Of a stretch of DNA of 64,000 nt, positions 44,621-52,849 are shown piece by piece; positions within the stretch are counted from its first letter, which is position 1; every line of letters starts with the position of its first letter. The translations under genes were made by a program, and so were the position numbers. The stretch is from Qipengyuania gaetbuli (GTDB lineage: Bacteria; Pseudomonadota; Alphaproteobacteria; Sphingomonadales; Sphingomonadaceae), in contig NZ_JAIUZO010000002.1 in the NCBI RefSeq assembly GCF_020171365.1, positions 1,178,001-1,242,000 on the forward strand. Direction: 5' to 3'. The notes below the pieces were generated by a model that did not search any database, was not told the origin of the DNA, and saw only the letters and a program-made list of their open reading frames with translations.

Positions 44621-45519
44621 GCTTTCGCCGCTCGGCGGCGCGCCCGCCACAGCTCCCATGCCGCGCCCGGCATGGCGAGCAGCGGGTGCTTTTCACGGAA
44701 CGGTGTGACCTCCAGTTCGATGCCTGTGTGACGGTGCAACTTCCATGCGCCGTAGCGTGCGGCACCCTCGAACGTCGTGGTCGCCTTTGCCAGTCGCAGG
44801 ATGTTGAGCGGTTTGCCCAGGCGTTCGCGCTCGCGCCATTCGCGCAGGATATTCCGTCGGGTCGCTTCGCCGAGTTGCGGGGCCAAGCGATTACCTTCCT
44901 GCAAAAAAGCGATGCCCTGTGCCTCCCAGGCGAGCGGGAGCAGCCCGTCGAAATGATCGCGGTTCACCGACAGGATCGAATCCTCGCGCCCCGGCTTCTC
45001 GACCCGGAATTCCGCCCGATAGGTCGCTTGGAACAGCGCGCGCCAAAATTCCTCGGCCTCACCCTCTGACGGGCCGAGCGCGGCCGCGTAACGCGCTGCC
45101 GATTTCGCTGCTGCCGCGATTGCCTCGTGCACCGACTGCCGCGCGGCGTCGTCCACCGTCCAGATGAGCGCGCTTGGCTGGACGAACCGCGTCCAGATCG
45201 TCGTGTCGCGACTTTGTCCGCTGGCCGCCTTTGTAAACTGGGCCAGCGACATGGTGGCTATCTTGGCGCGCAGCGTTTCACCGCCGTATTCCCACTCGCG
45301 GTAGCTCACCTTCGGCCAGACGCGTTCGACTTGGGCACCCGGCAGCAGGACGTAGAAATCGAGCACGCCCTCGAGCGAACCGGTCCTCAGGTTCGAGCCG
45401 TAGAACAACACGGCGCTGGCGCCTGCTTCCTCGCCGAGCATCCGCGCATAGGCCGCGACCTCCGGGCGCACTTCAGCGCCAAGCGATGCTGCAATCCGCT
45501 GGTCGAGCGACGCGCTCAC
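44611..45519 (-). CDS. Tam41-like nucleotidyltransferase-fold protein
   Basis: This 302-residue protein is unassigned by name. Near residue 38 it has VLFYGSNLRTGSLEGVLDFYVLLP: a GS pair (G41-S42) and a following acidic LDFYVLL, the signature layout of the mitochondrial phosphatidate cytidylyltransferase Tam41 (YGS ... DFIF/V). The middle (FWRALFQATYRAEFRVEKPGREDSIL) also recalls that family. Tam41 makes CDP-diacylglycerol from phosphatidic acid. Its start overlaps the stop of a lipid-kinase gene that could supply phosphatidic acid. Function is inferred from motif and pairing. Confidence 0.6.
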   Translation of the reverse strand: MSASLDQRIAASLGAEVRPEVAAYARMLGEEAGASAVLFYGSNLRTGSLEGVLDFYVLLPGAQVERVWPKVSYREWEYGGETLRAKIATMSLAQFTKAASGQSRDTTIWTRFVQPSALIWTVDDAARQSVHEAIAAAAKSAARYAAALGPSEGEAEEFWRALFQATYRAEFRVEKPGREDSILSVNRDHFDGLLPLAWEAQGIAFLQEGNRLAPQLGEATRRNILREWRERERLGKPLNILRLAKATTTFEGAARYGAWKLHRHTGIELEVTPFREKHPLLAMPGAAWELWRARRRAAKAQR

Positions 45520-46541
45520 GCCGTCACGAATTCCATTTCGGGCCCCTGTCCCACAAGATAGCGACCGGCCGGGAAATGCTCGCCGTCGAGGATGAAGGGC
45601 TCCTCGACGTCGAAGGAAAAGGCCTCAGCAGAAATGTGGTGCAGTCCCGCGCCTGCCAGCCAGCGCGGATGCCAGCCGGCAAGAATGGCAGGGAGTACCG
45701 CGAAGATCCGGCGGCGCGGCCGGTCGAGCACCGCGAGGCGGATCGGTGCCTGCCGCTTGCCGAACAGCTGGATATTGCCGGGCAGGCGCTCGAAAGTCGA
45801 GGCAAGCATGATGTGCCGCCGGTCGGGGGCGCCGTGGCGCGAATGCGGCATAGGCTCGCCCGACGGCTCGAATGCCAGGTCCATCCGCGTGCCGCGGCGC
45901 CAGCGGTTGTCATTGCCCGAAAAGAGCACCTGCATCACGCCCCAAGCCGCGGTCGCTCCGACGGCCAGCGAGTTGAAGAACCCCATGCGGTGCGCTTCCT
46001 GTCCGGCTTCGATGCCGAGCGTGAAAGCACCCGCTCCGAGCACGAAACCGAGCATCGGTTCTGCATCTTCTCCCTGCGCCTCGACCACGGTCAGCGCGCG
46101 GCGACGGACGCGCTTGCCCGAGCGGTAGGCCGCAACCGCTTCGGCAAGACCCCACTGCGCGGGAAGGTCGAGATCGACCTTGAGCGCGTTGGTCTTGCCC
46201 TGCGGCACGATCGCCAGCACCGGCCAATTCGCCCCGAACACCGGTTGTCCGAGAGTGAGCACATCGCGGATCGTGCCGTCCCCGCCGCTGATGACGAGCA
46301 GGTCGATGCCGCTGCGCGCAAGGTCCGCAAGCTCTGCCGCCAGCTCTTCCTTGGTGCAGGGCTGCACCAGCCGCACATCGGCACCTGCGACCGTTTCGGC
46401 CGGGCCGCCCTGGTTACGGTGCGAGCGCGGGTTGTGGATCATGGCAATGCGCGGCGCAGGCGCGGCCTGCGGCTCGATCCCCGATGGAATCTCGCCGGTC
46501 GCATCATGCATAGGCCGGTAATCGTGAATGACGCGCTCCAT
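45516..46541 (-). CDS. Diacylglycerol kinase-family lipid kinase
   Basis: This 341-residue enzyme of the YegS/BmrU/DgkB group has the nucleotide-binding sequence ISGGDGTIRDVL (GGDGT at 86-90), IHNPRSHRNQGG near the start and IVPQGKTNALKVDLDLP, where most members have GGTGNDFAR-like text. It probably phosphorylates diacylglycerol or a related lipid. Its stop overlaps the start of the Tam41-like gene by four bases, so the two are coupled. It is the last chromosomal gene before the integrated element. The first 28 residues are a poorly conserved tail. Confidence 0.85.
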   Translation of the reverse strand: MERVIHDYRPMHDATGEIPSGIEPQAAPAPRIAMIHNPRSHRNQGGPAETVAGADVRLVQPCTKEELAAELADLARSGIDLLVISGGDGTIRDVLTLGQPVFGANWPVLAIVPQGKTNALKVDLDLPAQWGLAEAVAAYRSGKRVRRRALTVVEAQGEDAEPMLGFVLGAGAFTLGIEAGQEAHRMGFFNSLAVGATAAWGVMQVLFSGNDNRWRRGTRMDLAFEPSGEPMPHSRHGAPDRRHIMLASTFERLPGNIQLFGKRQAPIRLAVLDRPRRRIFAVLPAILAGWHPRWLAGAGLHHISAEAFSFDVEEPFILDGEHFPAGRYLVGQGPEMEFVTA

Positions 46542-46619
46542 TGCGGTTCGCCCGTGGATGGTTCCAGATAGTGCAGGGATGCCGCTGCGGCAATGCGAGC
46601 GCCGCGCGAACGCACGTCA

Positions 46620-46666
46620 CTGGCGCACCCGACAGGATTCGAACCTGTGGCCTCTGCCTTCGGAGG
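46620..46666. repeat. Left attachment-site repeat (tRNA-Arg 3' half)
   Basis: 47 bases identical to 62280-62326, covering the tRNA from anticodon loop to CCA on the minus strand. This copy lacks a 5' half and is the displaced original end of the gene. Beyond the core, CTGAGCTAC (46668-46676) also appears in the D-arm of the intact tRNA (62343-62351), so the left end looks like a tRNA with an internal deletion. Confidence 0.93.
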
Positions 46667-46849
46667 TCTGAGCTACCCAGTCTAGCCGCGTTCCAGCGAG
46701 TTTTTGATCGTGCCTCGATGTTCCTAAAACACTCGACTTCTTCGACGTTTACACTAGGGAACAGTCTATCCGGGTCTCGGCGGGACTAAGCGCAGCGCGC
46801 GCATTTGAGTTCCCCCGCGTTTCCCCGGCAAAGTTCTGGAGGAAGCGAG

Positions 46850-48193
46850 ATGGAAGCCACAACCACCGCCGTCGCACACGACGCGAAGCGAGACACCATC
46901 ACAGATAAGGCGATTGCCAAGCTGAAGGCGGAACCGGGGAAACGGCTCGAGTGGGCCGACACCGTGGTCCCGCAGCTCCGGCTCCGGGTGAGCGACAAGG
47001 GGGCGAAACACTGGTCAGTGATCTATCGGGTATCGGGCGCTGGCGACGGCGGCAAGAAGGGTCCGATGCGTCGAATGTCGTTGGGCGACTATCCCCGCGT
47101 GACCATCTCGAAGGCCCGGGACGCGGCGCGCGGTGCCCTCGACTTAGCCGAAAGGGGAGCCAACCCGGCCCAGCAGCGGAAGACAGAGGCAATCGAGCGC
47201 AACGCCCGCACCTTCGAGGCCATCGTTGAGCGGTTCATCGACGAGTACGCCAAGCTCGAGCAAAAGGAGTGGAAGTCCACGAAGGCCTACTTCGACAACT
47301 ACGTCCTGCCACGCTGGACCGGAAAGGTCATCAACGAGATCGGGCGCTCCGATGTTTCGGCCCTCCTCACGAAGGTTCGCGCCCAAGGCATTGAACGCGC
47401 CCGAGATCGCGCACGGAAGGCGAAGAAGCCGAGGCCGGAGGAGAAGTACGAATTGAGCGGCCTCTCGGCGGCGCGGGAAGTCCGAAAGCGTCTCCGCACG
47501 CTGTTCTTCTGGGCAATCGAGGAGGAGCTGATCGCGGTCAATCCGGTGGTCAGCATCAAGACCAAGAAGAAGCAAAAAGCATTCGCCTACACGGCCCGCA
47601 AGCGCACCTTATCGGTCGAGGAGCTCCGGCGCGTGTGGCGAGCGGCGGACGAGATCGGTTATCGGTACGGCCGGGTGATCCAGCTCCTGATTCTGACGGG
47701 CCAGCGCTTATCGGAGATAGCCAATCTGAACACCGATTGGCTCGACCGGGAGAAGTGGATCGTCACTGTGCCGCCCCTGCACTACAAGACCGATATTCAG
47801 CACACCTTCCCGCTCTCTCCTCCGGCCCGGAAGATTATCGAGGCGCTGCCCAGCTATCAGGCTCTCCCTGAGAAGCTCGACAAGACATATTTCCTCTTCC
47901 CAACCGACAAGGGCGATGGCGCGATCAGCGGCTTCTCGAAGTGCCGCGATCAGCTCCACGCGAAGATTGCTGAGCTTGACGAGAAGGAGGGGCTCGCCCC
48001 GCTCGAGGAGTGGCAAGTGCGGGATATTCGCCGGTCCGTGAAAACGGGTATGTCGGAATTGGGGGTCCCGTTCCTACATTCCGAGCAGGTGCTCGGTCAT
48101 GTTATCCCCGGTGTGGGAGCCGTTTACGATACGCACGACTACATGGCCGAGAAGAGCGCCGCGCTCGAGAAGTGGGGGGAGCTATGGACATAG
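46850..48193 (+). CDS. int: Tyrosine-type site-specific integrase
   Basis: This 447-residue integrase of the P4/DUF4102 type has an N-terminal arm-binding domain (ITDKAIAKLKAEPGKRLEWADTVVPQLRLRVSDKG), a core-binding domain (TFEAIVERFIDEYAK) and a catalytic domain with LILTGQRLSEIANL (first arginine), WQVRDIRRSVKT (second arginine; the usual histidine before it is arginine), LGH and the tyrosine in YDTHDY. It recombines the tRNA-Arg site. ATG at 46850 follows GGAGGAAG; a TTG 15 codons earlier is also open. Its end overlaps the next gene by ten bases. Confidence 0.95.
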   Translation: MEATTTAVAHDAKRDTITDKAIAKLKAEPGKRLEWADTVVPQLRLRVSDKGAKHWSVIYRVSGAGDGGKKGPMRRMSLGDYPRVTISKARDAARGALDLAERGANPAQQRKTEAIERNARTFEAIVERFIDEYAKLEQKEWKSTKAYFDNYVLPRWTGKVINEIGRSDVSALLTKVRAQGIERARDRARKAKKPRPEEKYELSGLSAAREVRKRLRTLFFWAIEEELIAVNPVVSIKTKKKQKAFAYTARKRTLSVEELRRVWRAADEIGYRYGRVIQLLILTGQRLSEIANLNTDWLDREKWIVTVPPLHYKTDIQHTFPLSPPARKIIEALPSYQALPEKLDKTYFLFPTDKGDGAISGFSKCRDQLHAKIAELDEKEGLAPLEEWQVRDIRRSVKTGMSELGVPFLHSEQVLGHVIPGVGAVYDTHDYMAEKSAALEKWGELWT

Positions 48194-48732
48194 AGCCCGA
48201 CGAGGAGACGCGCGCCATCGCCGCAGAGGCGTATTGGGCTGCGGAAGCTCCGTTCCAGTCCAGCCGCGATTCAGCAGACGCCCGTGAACGCATCCGCAAC
48301 ATCAAGTCGCAAGCGGGGATAGACGGCCTAGAGCCGCGTCTCCGGCAGCTCTGGGACTGGCACGTCAAATATCAGCGCGGCTTCTCTGAGATGCCCTTCG
48401 AGATGCAGAAGGCCGAGTTCCTCTTCCTACAGGTCGAGGAGGCGGTGCCAGAGCTCGAGATTCCCGCGCCCTACGGCCGCCGTGGGTACGATGCCTATCA
48501 GGCAGCCGCCGTCCCGCTCCTCGCTTGGTGGGAGGCTGGCGGCAATCGCGTTACCGCCAATCGCGGGCGGGCCGTTGCCAAGGAGGGCCGGAAGCAGCCC
48601 AAACCGAGCGCAGCGGTCTCTTTCCTCGCTGCGGAGTTTCGCCGCATTACCCCGGACCTCGGGGACCGGGCGCTCGACGTGGCGTTCAAGGTGGCGCAGC
48701 GACACATTCGCAATCGCACGACATTACGGTAA
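48184..48732 (+). CDS. Hypothetical element protein, 182 aa
   Basis: The protein is acidic and helical at the N-terminus (EPDEETRAIAAEAYWAAEAPFQ), with WDWHVKYQRGFSEMPFEMQKAEFLFLQ in the middle and a more basic C-terminus (SFLAAEFRRITPDLGDRALDVAFKVAQRHIRNR). I recognise no domain. The C-terminal helices could bind nucleic acid. It overlaps the integrase stop by ten bases, so it is probably co-translated and may be a recombination or regulation accessory. It is followed by a 68-base gap before the AlpA-like gene. Confidence 0.7.
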   Translation: MDIEPDEETRAIAAEAYWAAEAPFQSSRDSADARERIRNIKSQAGIDGLEPRLRQLWDWHVKYQRGFSEMPFEMQKAEFLFLQVEEAVPELEIPAPYGRRGYDAYQAAAVPLLAWWEAGGNRVTANRGRAVAKEGRKQPKPSAAVSFLAAEFRRITPDLGDRALDVAFKVAQRHIRNRTTLR

Positions 48733-48800
48733 TTTCTTCTCGGCTGCGCAGCCCCGAAAACCCCCTCAGACGCGAATAGCCGTCGATAGAGGAGGTCAAG

Positions 48801-49016
48801 GTGGCCCAGCGACAAGTACTGCTCACGCTCCCGGAAGTGTCGGAGCTGACCCGGCTGAGTAAGCCGACGATCTACAACTACATCCGCGACGAGAAGCACG
48901 ACTTTCCGAAGCAAGTGCGCCTCGGGCCGAACCGGGTTGTCTGGGTGAAGAGTGAGATCGACCGATGGCTGAAGAGCCGCCGCGATGCTCGCCACGAAGA
49001 GCCGCAAGCCGCCTAA
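48801..49016 (+). CDS. alpA: AlpA-family regulator/excisionase
   Basis: This 71-residue protein has a MerR-like winged helix of the AlpA/excisionase type: LLTLPEVSELTRLSKPTIYNYIRD followed by FPKQVRLGPNRVVWVKSEIDRWLKSR. AlpA-type proteins act as activators or directionality factors and are a typical component of PICI and P4-like satellites. The GTG start follows GGAGG by six bases. It lies between the integrase pair and the replication gene, the usual place for this regulator. Confidence 0.88.
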   Translation: MAQRQVLLTLPEVSELTRLSKPTIYNYIRDEKHDFPKQVRLGPNRVVWVKSEIDRWLKSRRDARHEEPQAA

Positions 49017-49078
49017 TCGAAGGCCGCCGCCCTGACTAGGAGCGGCGGCCCGATTCACAGGATGGAAGGGAGACTTCC

Positions 49079-51550
49079 GTGAGTGACTATAGTGTTTCCC
49101 GCCCCGGGGACGAAGGCCGAAGCGTTGAGGACGAGGAGCTCCGCCCGGACCTCGACATGGCTATCGGCTTCCTGCGCCAGTACCGCCCCGAAGGCCCGTG
49201 GGTACTGACCGCCATCCCGGACGGTGGCGGTCGCACGAAGACAAAGACCTTCCAGCCCGAGACTGAGGCGGCCGCCCGGGAATGGATCCAGCGCTGGAAT
49301 GAAGCCGAGCGGCACCACGTCTATTTCATGGCCAATCCTCCGATGCGCGACCTCGACAAGAAGGCGAGCAAGGAGGACGTGAAAGAGGCGGCGGTGTTCT
49401 ACGTGGACATTGACCCGAAGGCAGGTGAGGACCCTGCGGCCGCCCGCTTCGCCGCGATCAAGGACCTCGAAGCCTTCGACCCCCCGCCCTCGATCATCAT
49501 CGACAGCGGCGGCGGTGCGCAAGGCATCTGGCTCTTGGAAGAGGCCTTACCGATTGAGGGCAACCTGACGGCGGCGGAAGATGCTGAGCTCTATAACGTA
49601 CACCTCGAGGCTAAGCTCGGGGGCGATCACTGCCACAACGCTGATCGCATCCTCCGGCTTGTCGGTACGATCAACTGGAAGCGCAAGCCCGGCCGCGTAC
49701 CCCGGATGGCATCGCTAGACGAGAAGCGGTCAACTTGGTGTCGCTATCCGGTGAAGAGATTCACCGCCGCGCCACCTAGGCATGTCTCTCCGAGTGCCGG
49801 ACAGGCGAAGGTACAGCTCGAGGGCGTGCCGGCATTTCTGCGCGATTTAGACGAGCTCCCCGAGGCGGTGAGTAAGCGTACCCGAATGCTGATTGTGCAG
49901 GGCGGTGACCCGGATGATGCACAGCGTTACGCATCGCGGTCAGAGGTGACATTCGGGGTATGCACCGAGCTCGTCCGCGCGGGGTGCAGCGATGAGCAAA
50001 TCGCCGCTGTGCTGCTGGACCCGGACTTCGGAATATCGAAGCACACCTTGGCCCAAAAGAGATCGCTGGAATATGCGGCCCGGCAGATCAAGCGTGCGCG
50101 CGAAGAGGTGAACGAGCCGATGCTCGCCCGGATGAATGCCGCTCACGCCGTGATCGAGCTCTACGGCGGTAAGACCAAGGTTGTGTCATGGGAGCCAAGC
50201 GAGGTTGACCCGAGCCGGAAGGAGATCGTGGCCCAGTCCTTCGAGGACTTCCGCAACCGCTACATGAACATCAAGGTCCAGAGCGGGGTCAATAAGGACA
50301 ACAACCCCGTCTATGTCCCGGCCGGAAAGTGGTGGCTGGAACACCCGATGCGCCGTCAGTATCGCAGCGTGGTTTTCCGGCCGAGCGAGAAGGTGGACGA
50401 GGACGAGTGGAACATCTGGCAGGGGCTGGCAGTGAAGCCGGAGCCGGGCGAATGGCCGCTGTTGCGCCGCCTGATTGTCGAGGGGTTGGCCGGTGGCGAC
50501 AAGAGCCTAGCGGACTACATCATCCGATGGTCTGCATTCGGGGTCCAGAACCCCGGACGGCCAGCCGAGGTCGCGCTGACCTTCATCGGCGGGAAGGGGA
50601 CTGGCAAGGGGACCTTCGCGCGGGTGCTCTGCCAAGTGTTTGGGCAACACGCACGGCACGTCGCAGGGGAGCGCAGCCTGACCAGCAACTTCAACAAGCA
50701 TCTCCACGGTTGCGCGCTTCTGTTCGCGGACGAGGCCGTTGCGCCGGGGGAAAAGAACGCTGCCGGTCTGGTGAAGGCGTTCATCACCGAGAATGAGATC
50801 ATGATCGAGCCGAAGGGAGTGGACGCTTTCTTCGCCCCAAACCGGCTCAAGGTCATAATCGCCTCGAACAATACTTACGTGGTCGATGCCAGCGACGATG
50901 AGCGCCGTTACGCAGTGTTCAACGTGTCGAGGCGGTTTGCCGCACCGCCGGGGGCGAGCATGGACGATGAGCGCATGATGTTCTGGCGCGACTTGCGCGC
51001 GGAGATCGCCAACGGCGGAACCGAGGCCTTCCTACACGACCTGCTCGAGATTGACTTGGGAGACTGGCATCCCCGCTATGACGTGCCGCAGACCTCCGCA
51101 TTGAACGAGCAGCGCGCGGCCGGGCTCAAGGGCTTCGACAAGGTCCTCTTCGACATTCTTCAATCTGGTGACCTCCCGGCGCTGGATAATCTGAGAAAGA
51201 TCGGCGGTGACCAGTTCGTCCTGCCATCGCGCCAGCTTGCCGAATACGGCAGCAATGTCAGTCGCCGGAAGGTCACTACCAACTGGGTCAGCAACCTTCT
51301 CGGCCCGGGACAGCCGGACGAGGCTGGTGTGATTCACAATCCGGGCTTGGGCTTCGAAAAGTGGGATCGCGGCGGCCCGAAGGGCTGGGTGATGCCGACG
51401 CTTGGCGAGGCTCGGGCAGCGTGGGCCAGGTGCCGCTTCGAATGGCAGTGGGATGATTCCGAGCGCTGGGGATACGAAAGCGCTGTGATCGAAGATCAAC
51501 CAAGCGGTGACGATCGGGAGCCCCCGCCTGCTGACGATGACCCATACTGA
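49079..51550 (+). CDS. Primase-helicase replication protein (RepB-like primase + SF3/DUF5906-type helicase)
   Basis: This 823-residue protein has an N-terminal archaeo-eukaryotic-type primase (VFYVDIDPK with D110/D112, then SGGGAQGIWLL and DRILRLVGTINWKRK), a middle region of about 150 residues, and a C-terminal superfamily-3-like helicase. The helicase has Walker A GGKGTGKGT (504-512), Walker B-like CALLFADEA, and VIIASNNTYVVDASDDERRYAVF with the sensor residues. Such fusions replicate satellites and plasmids from a nearby origin. The GTG start follows AAGGGAG. An iteron cluster lies right after its stop. Confidence 0.9.
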   Translation: MSDYSVSRPGDEGRSVEDEELRPDLDMAIGFLRQYRPEGPWVLTAIPDGGGRTKTKTFQPETEAAAREWIQRWNEAERHHVYFMANPPMRDLDKKASKEDVKEAAVFYVDIDPKAGEDPAAARFAAIKDLEAFDPPPSIIIDSGGGAQGIWLLEEALPIEGNLTAAEDAELYNVHLEAKLGGDHCHNADRILRLVGTINWKRKPGRVPRMASLDEKRSTWCRYPVKRFTAAPPRHVSPSAGQAKVQLEGVPAFLRDLDELPEAVSKRTRMLIVQGGDPDDAQRYASRSEVTFGVCTELVRAGCSDEQIAAVLLDPDFGISKHTLAQKRSLEYAARQIKRAREEVNEPMLARMNAAHAVIELYGGKTKVVSWEPSEVDPSRKEIVAQSFEDFRNRYMNIKVQSGVNKDNNPVYVPAGKWWLEHPMRRQYRSVVFRPSEKVDEDEWNIWQGLAVKPEPGEWPLLRRLIVEGLAGGDKSLADYIIRWSAFGVQNPGRPAEVALTFIGGKGTGKGTFARVLCQVFGQHARHVAGERSLTSNFNKHLHGCALLFADEAVAPGEKNAAGLVKAFITENEIMIEPKGVDAFFAPNRLKVIIASNNTYVVDASDDERRYAVFNVSRRFAAPPGASMDDERMMFWRDLRAEIANGGTEAFLHDLLEIDLGDWHPRYDVPQTSALNEQRAAGLKGFDKVLFDILQSGDLPALDNLRKIGGDQFVLPSRQLAEYGSNVSRRKVTTNWVSNLLGPGQPDEAGVIHNPGLGFEKWDRGGPKGWVMPTLGEARAAWARCRFEWQWDDSERWGYESAVIEDQPSGDDREPPPADDDPY

Positions 51551-51794
51551 TCGACCTTGCCGGTTAAGGTCGGTCTATCCCCGCCGACCTTGAATGCGCG
51601 GAAACCCAAGAAAACCGCGCCGAAAACCGACCTTCTCGACCCTATCGACCCTAAGCCCAAGTCGGGGGACCGGGAGGCAGTCGCTTTCGATATTGCCGCT
51701 GATCTCGTTTCCCCCTGATCCCTGTTTAAGGTCGAGAAGGTCGAGAAGGTCGGAGAAAGGCACGGAAATCGTGGTGTCTCGGGCATTCGACCTT
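51551..51794. repeat. Iteron-like cluster of AAGGTCGA, candidate replication origin
   Basis: AAGGTCGR occurs at 51566, 51728, 51737 and 51746; the last three are spaced exactly nine bases apart. The inverse YCGACCTT occurs at 51551, 51584, 51627 and 51787. Degenerate TCGACCCT occurs at 51636 and 51645. Ten copies in about 250 bases, just after a primase-helicase gene, is the layout of a satellite or plasmid origin. The rest of the gap (51795-52028) holds no convincing gene; I see only GC-rich sequence there. Confidence 0.65.
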
Positions 51795-52028
51795 GACGCG
51801 ACCTCCCCGACCCCTGCTGCAACTGTTCGAGGGCCTGTTTGGGGAAAGTGCCGCCGCCTACCGTTTGCTGCGTTGTTCCTTCGCGCGGGCGCGCGCGAGA
51901 TCGGCCGCCCGGAGCCGGAGCTCTTCCTCTTAGAGGCTCAGCTCCGCTGTCGCAGGTTCCAGCGTTCCTTGGGTTTCTTTTGCCAGTGCCGTTCCCCGGG
52001 GGCATCCGAGGGGAAACGGATTGGGATT

Positions 52029-52466
52029 TCAGGTGCGTCTCGGTGCGTCAGAATCATCTGGGCTGCCGAGCCGATGCCAAGCCTCCTCGTAATCAGGCAC
52101 CGCGTAGTGTTTCGGCTCTAACCAATGGGAAACTACGCCGCTTGCGTTCACAGTCCGTGTCGCAAGACGTCGGACCTCGTCCATAGTGAGGACATAGCAA
52201 GTGGGCGCGTCAGAGTTAGCCCGTAGGGTTATCACCCACCAAGGGGAACGGAGATTCTCGAGCGAGCTGCCCAGAGGGACGGCCGAGCGCTTCGACAGTG
52301 CCTTTGACTGTATGGGTAGGACAGTGGCCTCGTTATCACTGGCAGCATAAAGGTCTGCACCACGTGCATTCCGCACTGTGGGCATAACATGCCAGCCGCG
52401 CCGAGATAGCTCCCGTGCAACGTGATAAAGTCCTGCATTACCAGTTAGTTGATGCCGCACAATCGC
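52029..52466 (-). CDS. PD-(D/E)xK-like protein with QSK in place of ExK
   Basis: This 145-residue protein looks like the small restriction-endonuclease-like family with the layout VARELSRRGWHV ... RNARGADLYA ... VLPIQSKA. The aspartate of GADLY and the lysine of QSK fit a PD-(D/E)xK core, but the middle acidic residue is glutamine, as in IQVK-type relatives. It could be an active variant nuclease or a DNA-binding relative. ATG at 52466 is chosen; ATGs at 52505 and 52523 are possible. It is transcribed away from the defence operon, whose first gene is 121 bases off. The gene is AT-rich compared with the chromosome. Confidence 0.6.
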   Translation of the reverse strand, partial: AIVRHQLTGNAGLYHVARELSRRGWHVMPTVRNARGADLYAASDNEATVLPIQSKALSKRSAVPLGSSLENLRSPWWVITLRANSDAPTCYVLTMDEVRRLATRTVNASGVVSHWLEPKHYAVPDYEEAWHRLGSPDDSDAPRRT

Positions 52467-52587
52467 CATCCTTCGGTATGAAACTAGACGGGTAGATCCA
52501 CACATACGCCAAATATTTAGCAAATGTGTGTTGCAATAGGGAAAATGGCTGCATACATTCCGCCATCAGAGCAAACTGGAGGTCCAT

Positions 52588-52809
52588 ATGCGTGATAAAC
52601 GAGCAAAGTTCGTCGAACTTGCAAACAAGCGCGTCAACAAAGCGATCGCACAGCTGCGTTTAGTCGGAAATCTATCGAACAAATCTGCGTATGAATTCAC
52701 GGAGGATGATGCGCGAAAGATCGTCAAGGCGCTCCAGAAAGAGGTGGATGCCCTCAAGGCGAAATTCTCCAACGATGCCAGTAGCGACGGAAACGAATTT
52801 CAGCTTTAG
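52588..52809 (+). CDS. Small helical protein at the head of the defence cassette (73 aa)
   Basis: The product is predicted to be mostly helical and charged (KRAKFVELANKRVNKAIAQLRLVGN, then DDARKIVKALQKEVDALKAKF), ending in a polar tail. GGAGG lies seven bases before the ATG. It has no known name, but small proteins with this kind of KRVNKAI-LIGNLS text often precede methyltransferase-centred defence operons. It could be a regulator or a DNA-binding helper. It is separated by 40 bases from the ATPase gene. Confidence 0.72.
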   Translation: MRDKRAKFVELANKRVNKAIAQLRLVGNLSNKSAYEFTEDDARKIVKALQKEVDALKAKFSNDASSDGNEFQL

Positions 52810-52849
52810 TACGTCAATTCAATTAGTTTAGCCAAATTCACGGGGAAAT

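Noticed and set aside
46621-46700. Second tRNA-Arg gene at the left end of the island
   Set aside because: Only the 3' half is present; the 5' acceptor strand is missing, so it is an attachment-site remnant.
46850-48193. Integrase possibly inactive because the usual histidine before the second arginine is arginine
   Set aside because: WQVRDIRRS still keeps the catalytic arginine, and this position varies among active tyrosine recombinases, so it is not a sign of decay.
51594-52121. Open frame on the plus strand through the iteron region
   Set aside because: Its repeated STLSTLSP-type text is simply the translation of the AAGGTCGA repeats; it has no ribosome site and runs into an oppositely oriented gene.
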